Shown here in pieces: positions 58,001 to 64,000 of a stretch of DNA of 64,000 nt. Made by a program: the position numbers and the translations under genes. A model generated the notes under the pieces. It did not search any database. It saw only the letters and a list, made by a program, of their open reading frames with translations, and was not told the origin of the DNA. The stretch spans positions 310,001 to 374,000 of the forward strand of contig JAKULF010000021.1 of assembly GCA_022661535.1 (NCBI GenBank). The letters are read 5' to 3'. The first letter of the stretch is position 1, and every line of letters starts with the position of its first letter. Source of the DNA: Eutypa lata. Lineage: Eukaryota > Ascomycota > Sordariomycetes > Xylariales > Diatrypaceae.

Positions 58001-61000
58001 AATCTGCAACTGCGGCATCAACGCCAGAGAACCCCCGCGCGGAGAGAACACGCTGCCAGGTCTCCTCCGGGAGTAGCGGCCCTTCCTCATGATCTCGGTA
58101 TTCGTCCTCCGAAAGCCACCATCCAGGGAGAAGAGCAAACGGCAGAGACAAAGGCGGATGACGGACAGCCTCTATCAGCAGCAGCTTCCCATTAGGCTTC
58201 AACAGCTTTCGCGAATGGTCAAGCGTTACTGCAATATTGCGAGTGGCATGCAAGCAGTTCGAGGCAATAACCACATCGTAATGCTCGGTACTAAAGCCTT
58301 GCTGCTCTGGGTCTTGATCAATGTCAAGTCTCTTGTAGGTGATGTTCTGCGTCCACCTCGCTAACTTAGAGCGAGCGTTTTCGAAGAAACCCGTTGATGT
58401 GTCGGTAAAAGTGTAGCTAAAATCGTCATGCAATTTCTCCGCGCCGCGAGACAACTCCTCCAATACTGGAAGCGTGGCGCTAGCCGTGCCGGCGCCGATT
58501 TCCAGCACACGCAGGTCAGGTTTGATGTCGGAAAGATGATGGACGAACTTGGCCAACGCCCGGCTAAGGTATGTGACAGCCGACTCGGCCTCGTAGTTTC
58601 GCATGAGAAGATTGTCCTTGAGCATTATTTCAAGCGGTTGCACTTCTCCACGCAGGATCGAGACTAGTTGCTCACCCACAGCGCAAAGCATTTCCCCTTG
58701 GGCGTCGGTGGTGGATACTTCAGCAAGTAGCGATGATGATGGCTTGCCGCCCAGGTCTAACTCCCCTCGCGCAACAACTTTCTTCGACCAGTTGAAGAAG
58801 CGAGCGAGGTGCGACGTCATCGTGGAACAGTTTTCTTCACCAATCTCTTTCAGCGCGCAGTTCATGTAATGAACGCCGGCGCTGTTTATCTTGCGTCGGT
58901 GTTGGCGCGCAAGCTCAAGCTCGTTGGGATCAACCGAGACCATCTTAGCTAGGTCATCATCGACGACGAAATCCATACTCGGAATATGATCCCAATAATA
59001 ACTTGCCGGCAGGCTCGCTGCATAATCATCGGCGTCCGACGAAGAAATGGATCGATATGTCACTGACTCCCATTCGGCAATTGGCAACAGTGAACCTTCG
59101 CAGTGGGCAAAAGCAGCAACGCTGCTACGAAGCCTGCCAGCTTTAGTATCGAGACCAAGCAGGCGGGTGACAATAGTGAAGCGCTGCTTAGCAGAGGCTG
59201 GAATTTTGTTAGAGATGCGAACCCTGCTGACATAATTGGGCATGTACGCTGTGGTTCCCTGAAAGTGTCCTATGCCTTGGAGATGAGTGTCTAATGTAGG
59301 AGGATCAATGGAAATGGGCGATCCGAAGGACGAAGGAGGTGATAAGTCCAGGTCACGTAACTCCGTCTCCATGACTGTGCAATTAGCTCCTTCCCAGTAT
59401 CCACACATAGTGCGAAACGCAGGACCGTAAAGGGTCCCTCCAACCCCTAGTCTGGAATATTCCCGTTCAGGGTCGCCCTGAGTTAGATCTTTGTTACCAA
59501 TAAGTGCCGCCGACGCTCTGAATGTAAAGCTATCTGCGGTCATATCGCTCGCCTCCGGCTCTATCTGACCGTGGCAATGTACGGCCAATCCATTTATCTC
59601 AGTCCATGAGTTGATCTCAAACACCCAGGCTGTGGAGGAGATATTCTCTGTCCCGGTGTGGGCCGGCCTAAGCTTCGTCGTGATATCCACAAGTTCGCCC
59701 TCTTTAATGTCGAGGCTGCGTTTGACGTGGAATTCTCGGACTAGCACGCTCGACGGGACGCTAGGACATGATCTCCTCAAGGCCTCTATCGCCAAAGACA
59801 GGTAGCCCGTCATCGGGAATATGACATGCCCACCTACATTATGATCCCGGATCCACGGCATATCGTCGAGAGTGAACACGTGCCTGAATGTCGGCTCACT
59901 GCCGTTTCCATATACACTCTTACCTCCAAGCAGAGGTGATAGGGATTGACCGGGATGCAATTTCTCGTGGGCGATACGTGATTTGTGAATGTAGCGCACA
60001 GATTTATCCCACTCGTATGATGGTAGGTTGGTTAGAACATGTGCGTTGTGATGGTCCGTTTGGTTGACAGCTGCCAGTTCAATCGAAGAACCCATACAAA
60101 ATAGTTTTCCAGCTAGATTGAGGACAGCTTCGTCACCATTGGTGCCACGAACTAAAGAGGAAAGATACGTGAATGGAACCTGGCGTTGAACGCTTTGTTG
60201 GCGAATCGATTCTACTGTCTGCTTGATCGGGTTCTGAAGCGCTGAGTGTGGACCTAGTTCTAAGATAGTATTTGGTGGTGTCCAAGCCCCATGTTGCCCT
60301 GATCTGGTGTCACCATCACCAGTTGAGAAAAGCCTCTCGATAGCGTCCGCGAACCTAACTGGCTGAAGAAGGTTCTTGACCCAATATGATGCATCAACCG
60401 TTTCTGAGCTCTCTAGAAGCCCTGTAACTGAGGAGATAAACACGGGGCGGGAATTATCTTTGCCGGCAGGTCTAGACTGTGCGGCGCAAAAAGGGGTGAT
60501 CGATGCTAAATAAGGAGTCGCAGCAGGCTCCATGTGTTGAGAATGATAAGCAACCTCGACTTTCAGCTTGCGCGCAAACAAGCCCTCGGCATCAGCCATG
60601 CGCTTTACGGTATCTATGGCTGATTCGTCACCTGAGATGGTCACGCTTTGTGGGCTGTTGATGGCAGCAATCGTTGCGTACCCGTCCAAGTTCTTCTGGA
60701 GTAGCGCCGCAGCTGCTTCAGAACTTGTACCAAGGGCAAGCATGGCCCCCTTTTGGTCCTGCTCTTTAGGTAGCGTGGCAGCAGCCTTGCCCCGGAAGTA
60801 TGCCAGGGCTATTGCTGATCGGAAGGAGACTATACCGGCAGCGAACGCAGCAGCTATCTCCCCACTGGAATGCCCGGTCGCCATGTTTGACATGATACCC
60901 CAAGACTTGAGGAGTACCACAAGAGCCAGCTGAATGGCAGTACATGCAGGCTGGCTAATTTCTGCATCATTTATACGCGACTCGTGGGCCGGTTTGTTCA

Positions 61001-63289
61001 ATTCCTCTGCCACACATTAATCTTAATCCATATGCCACGACAATGAGTGATTACCTATCAAAGACCAAGATGCCCCTAGTGTATGAAGACAAGTTTCAGC
61101 TTGATTAATGGCAGTGGAAAATGCCTTGTAGTGCATCAGACCAGTAGCCATCTGCTCGTGCCTTCTGAGGGTTAGCCGAATACCACCTTTCTGCCCAGGT
61201 CTGAATGAAAGGCTGACTACTCACTGGGCGCCTTGGCCGGTAAAGACGAAGGCGATCGTAGGTTCCTTCACTTTACTGGGTTTGCGGCCTGTCAGCTGTT
61301 CACTCAAGCTGATTGGCGAATTCGCCGCTACTGCAACTCGATAGGGGTAATGTGTTCGACGCTGGCCCAGTGTAAAACTGAGGTTCCTGGAAAAGTCACT
61401 AGATTGTGGTGCGGATTCTAGAAATTGTTTGAATGAAGAGAGATAAGAAGTAAGGCTGCTCTCAGTCTTAGCCGAGAAAACGAACAGACGCCTTGAGGGA
61501 TCTTGACCTGGGAGATCCTGCGCGAAACTATTACCATTCAAGACTCCGTCGTTATTCGTCTGTGTTGAGCCATTTACGAATCGGTTGCCATTGGTATGTG
61601 CCGCACAATTTGCGTTTGTACCATTAGTAAGCTTATCGGACGGATGAGCGGTAGTAGGGGCTTCCTCAATGAGGACTGCGGCATTGCTACCACCGAATCC
61701 TGAATTTTCTACGTTAGCCATATGGCATGCGGTCGGAAGCATTCGATACTGCATCCTCACCAAAATTCGTCACGAGAACACGCTTCAGCGTATTGGGCGG
61801 CCAGGGTAACGTCTCTTGAGCAACCTACGTCATTCACCCCTATACTCAGTCTCTCATTCTCATATGGCTGGCTTACGAGAAAGGGGCTGAGTACACACCT
61901 TGAGTTTCTCCCACCCTTCTATCCACTGATTCAACTTTTCAAACCCAGAGTTAGGCAAGATGCACCCGTGTTGGATCATCATGATCGCCTTGATAGCAGC
62001 GAGAATTCCACTTGCGCCTTCCAAATGCCTAGTTGCATGATCAGAATAGCCTCATAGAACGCAAAGGGGACTAGGAGAGCAACCCTAAGTTTGACTTCAC
62101 CGACCCAATAAACAGGGGATCAGCGGATGTTCGCTCCTTGGCCAGTACGGCTGCAAAGGCCCCGGCCTCAATTGGATCACTACTCTATTAGCTTTGAAGG
62201 TTCACGAAGCTTATATGGTGGCTTACCCTGCGGGAGTACCAGTCCCGTGTCCCTGTTTAAAACTTAGTATTCTGGAACTCACATATTGGAATACTATAGT
62301 ATCGTACCTCAACAACTGGTGTATCTGAAGGAGATAGACCAATATTTTCATGCACTCGTAAGAGCATTTCTTCCTGGACTATTCTCCGTGGCATGGTAAT
62401 ACCTTCTGATCGGCCGGAATGACTACAAGCGGAATTTCGAATAATGGCATGAACAGGATCACCCGACCTGATGGCATCATCAAGTGGCTTAAGCAACAGG
62501 CATGCAGCACCTTCGCCTCGACCGAACCCAGATGCTTTCGCATCGTAGGAGTGACATTTTCCCTCCGGAGATAGCGCGCTGTTTCACAATGGTAAGCATG
62601 GCAAGCTAAGAGGTGCTACAGGAATCGTCACCATACCCTAGTTTATCGAGTACATTCCACTGCGAAGGGCCCAGGATTAACGTAGACGCGCCAACGAAAG
62701 CGGCACTACATTCGCCAGCTCGCAGACTCTGACACGCTAGGTGGATTGCGTATGCACTACTCGCACATGCGGCATCAAGTGCGATACTGGGTCCATTAAG
62801 GTCAAAGAAGTAAGACAAGCGATTGGCGAACATGCAAGGGGCGTTCCCGAGGGCCGTCCAAGTTGTCGTGGAAGATAGGTCTTCTGACGACTGCTGCCCA
62901 TATTCGGTAGTTCCGATAGCAGAGAATACGCCTATGTTTGCTCCCGCTAGATCGATGAGCCGGATGCCAGCGTTTTCAGTGGCTTCCAAGGCACATTCGA
63001 GAAGCAAGCGATGCTGCGGGTCTGCAGCACGAGCTTCGTCCGGTCTCAAGTTGAAGAAAGGGGCATCGAAGCTGTATATGTCATCAGGCAAGAAATGGGC
63101 TCCCTGCGAAGAAAATGTTCCTGCTGTACTGGAATTGGGATGATAGAATGCATCTTGGTCAAAACGTTCAGCTGGTACCTTGGACCAGGCAGACTTGGCT
63201 TCGGCCAGGAAGTCCCATAGGCCTTTTCGTCCTACCCCAGGGGCACGGTAGGCAAGGCCAATGATAGCTATTGGTGAGTCCTGTTGCAT
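55088..63289 (-). CDS. Highly reducing type I polyketide synthase (KS-AT-DH-MT-ER-KR-ACP)
   Basis: Eleven exons (63289-62637, 62578-62308, 62252-62227, 62179-62084, 62028-61899, 61824-61761, 61699-61225, 61164-61055, 61006-56019, 55958-55785, 55726-55088) close in phase to about 2541 residues. KS has Cys175 in DAACASS, then GHGTGTPAG and SNLGHLEG. AT has GHSSGE with Ser655. DH has HNVGGHVIFP (His997) and Asp1181. The methyltransferase motif reads EIGAGTAS (1444-1451). ER has HAASGAVGQA (about 1972) and KR has TGGTGGIG (about 2185). ACP has LDSL with Ser2497 for the phosphopantetheine arm. No thioesterase, reductase or condensation domain follows, so the chain is probably released by a partner enzyme. 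Iterative HR-PKSs make reduced, often methylated chains; the product is unknown. Neighbours to the right lie outside the window. Confidence 0.92.
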
Positions 63290-64000
63290 GGTTGCGGGTT
63301 GAGAACATATAGGAGTGATAGGTTGGAAAGGCGCTGTATGCGTGTATTGGACTGTAATACCGGCTTCATTTATACAAGTAGGTACTCGTTCGGTTCCTCC
63401 CGTCTTCCCCGGACCTAACCTGCTAGTCAACACTTCAAGTTAGATATATAGTAATCCCTAGGTAGTCAGTACTCCACACCTAGTTATCCTGCATAGTTTT
63501 AGTCTGCTTTATTACAAGGTGCCTATTGAGTCGCCGTGGAGAAAGTGGATAGCAGGGGTATAGACGGGGTCATCAAGGACAAGACGAGGCATAGCTACAG
63601 TTATCGTTAAGATGCGTCGCGTCGCTTTGAAAGTTGGCAGCTCTCTAGAGCTGTTGAGGTAAAATCTCCATAATAATACCTAATAAGGTAGATAAATTTC
63701 AAACTTCTACAAATCTGATGACGTTGACACCCCACCACTGACCCGGTGCAATGTCGAAGGATTGAGATCCCGGACAATCAACTTATCTCAGTGTGCCAGT
63801 CAGCCACTGTGCTTACCCCCTTTTGCAAGGTATAACGCCATAGGCACTGCTGGAAAGAGAACTGTGTCCAAGAGGTAAATCTATCGTAGTACTTACTACC
63901 TGGATAAAGGGGGTGCGGGGTTTGGCTGTACGCGCTCGCTGATCAGACACTCTAACGGTCGCTAGCTACCATCCGTACAAGGATCAGAAGCGAGGTGATA
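63290..64000. other. PKS upstream region to window edge
   Basis: These 711 bp hold the promoter of the polyketide synthase and reach the edge. No coding sequence of a neighbouring gene is visible. Confidence 0.5.

Noticed and set aside
46928..63289. P450, receptor and PKS as one biosynthetic cluster
   Set aside because: The P450 is 6.4 kb from the PKS with a nuclease-like gene and a receptor between them. Nothing in sequence links them.

Overview
The window looks like nuclear DNA of a filamentous ascomycete, most likely a Sordariomycete. Almost every gene has short GT-AG introns of about 50-180 bp, many with CTAAC-type branch sites. Spacers are rich in TAGGTA/TACCTA words. The families are typical of Pezizomycotina: a highly reducing polyketide synthase, Pth11-like rhodopsin-domain receptors, NmrA-like reductases, a NACHT relic and an expanded PD-(D/E)XK family. 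The class is an inference from gene content and base composition; I could not compare it with any database. No convincing tRNA, rRNA or CRISPR was seen.

Left part (0-24 kb) is mostly conserved. It holds a 16-cysteine metallothionein-like protein, the sulfite reductase flavoprotein (MET10 type), a nitrilase-family hydrolase, a truncated fungal surface protein, a P1B copper ATPase with a long low-complexity insert, a C3HC zinc-finger Rsm1-like protein, the PAP phosphatase HAL2/MET22, mitochondrial ribosomal protein L6 and a seven-exon KAR5/Tht1 nuclear-fusion protein. MET10 and HAL2 belong to one pathway, sulfate assimilation. The Cys-rich protein and the copper pump deal with metals.

The middle (24-36 kb) is a decayed accessory zone. 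It has two solo LTRs of one retrotransposon family, each with a perfect 5-bp target duplication (CAGTC and CTTGG). It also has a wrecked NACHT (NLR-like) pseudogene, a truncated alpha/beta hydrolase, a microsatellite and four CGGTCCG words. Three genes look intact: a single-pass surface protein, a rhodopsin-domain receptor and an alpha/beta hydrolase.

The right part (36-55 kb) carries an F-box-like/TPR protein, a divergent pair (a 502-aa helical protein and an FHA-kinase), an NmrA-like reductase, a cytochrome P450, a PD-(D/E)XK nuclease-like gene with an apparent frameshift beside its catalytic motif, and a second rhodopsin-domain receptor. From 55 to 63.3 kb lies a complete 11-exon highly reducing PKS (KS-AT-DH-MT-ER-KR-ACP, about 2541 aa) on the minus strand. 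Any partner genes of a biosynthetic cluster most likely lie beyond the right edge.

Exon boundaries were deduced by hand from splice signals, reading phase and family conservation. They are predictions, but in each spliced gene reported as a CDS the phases close without a frame break unless stated.
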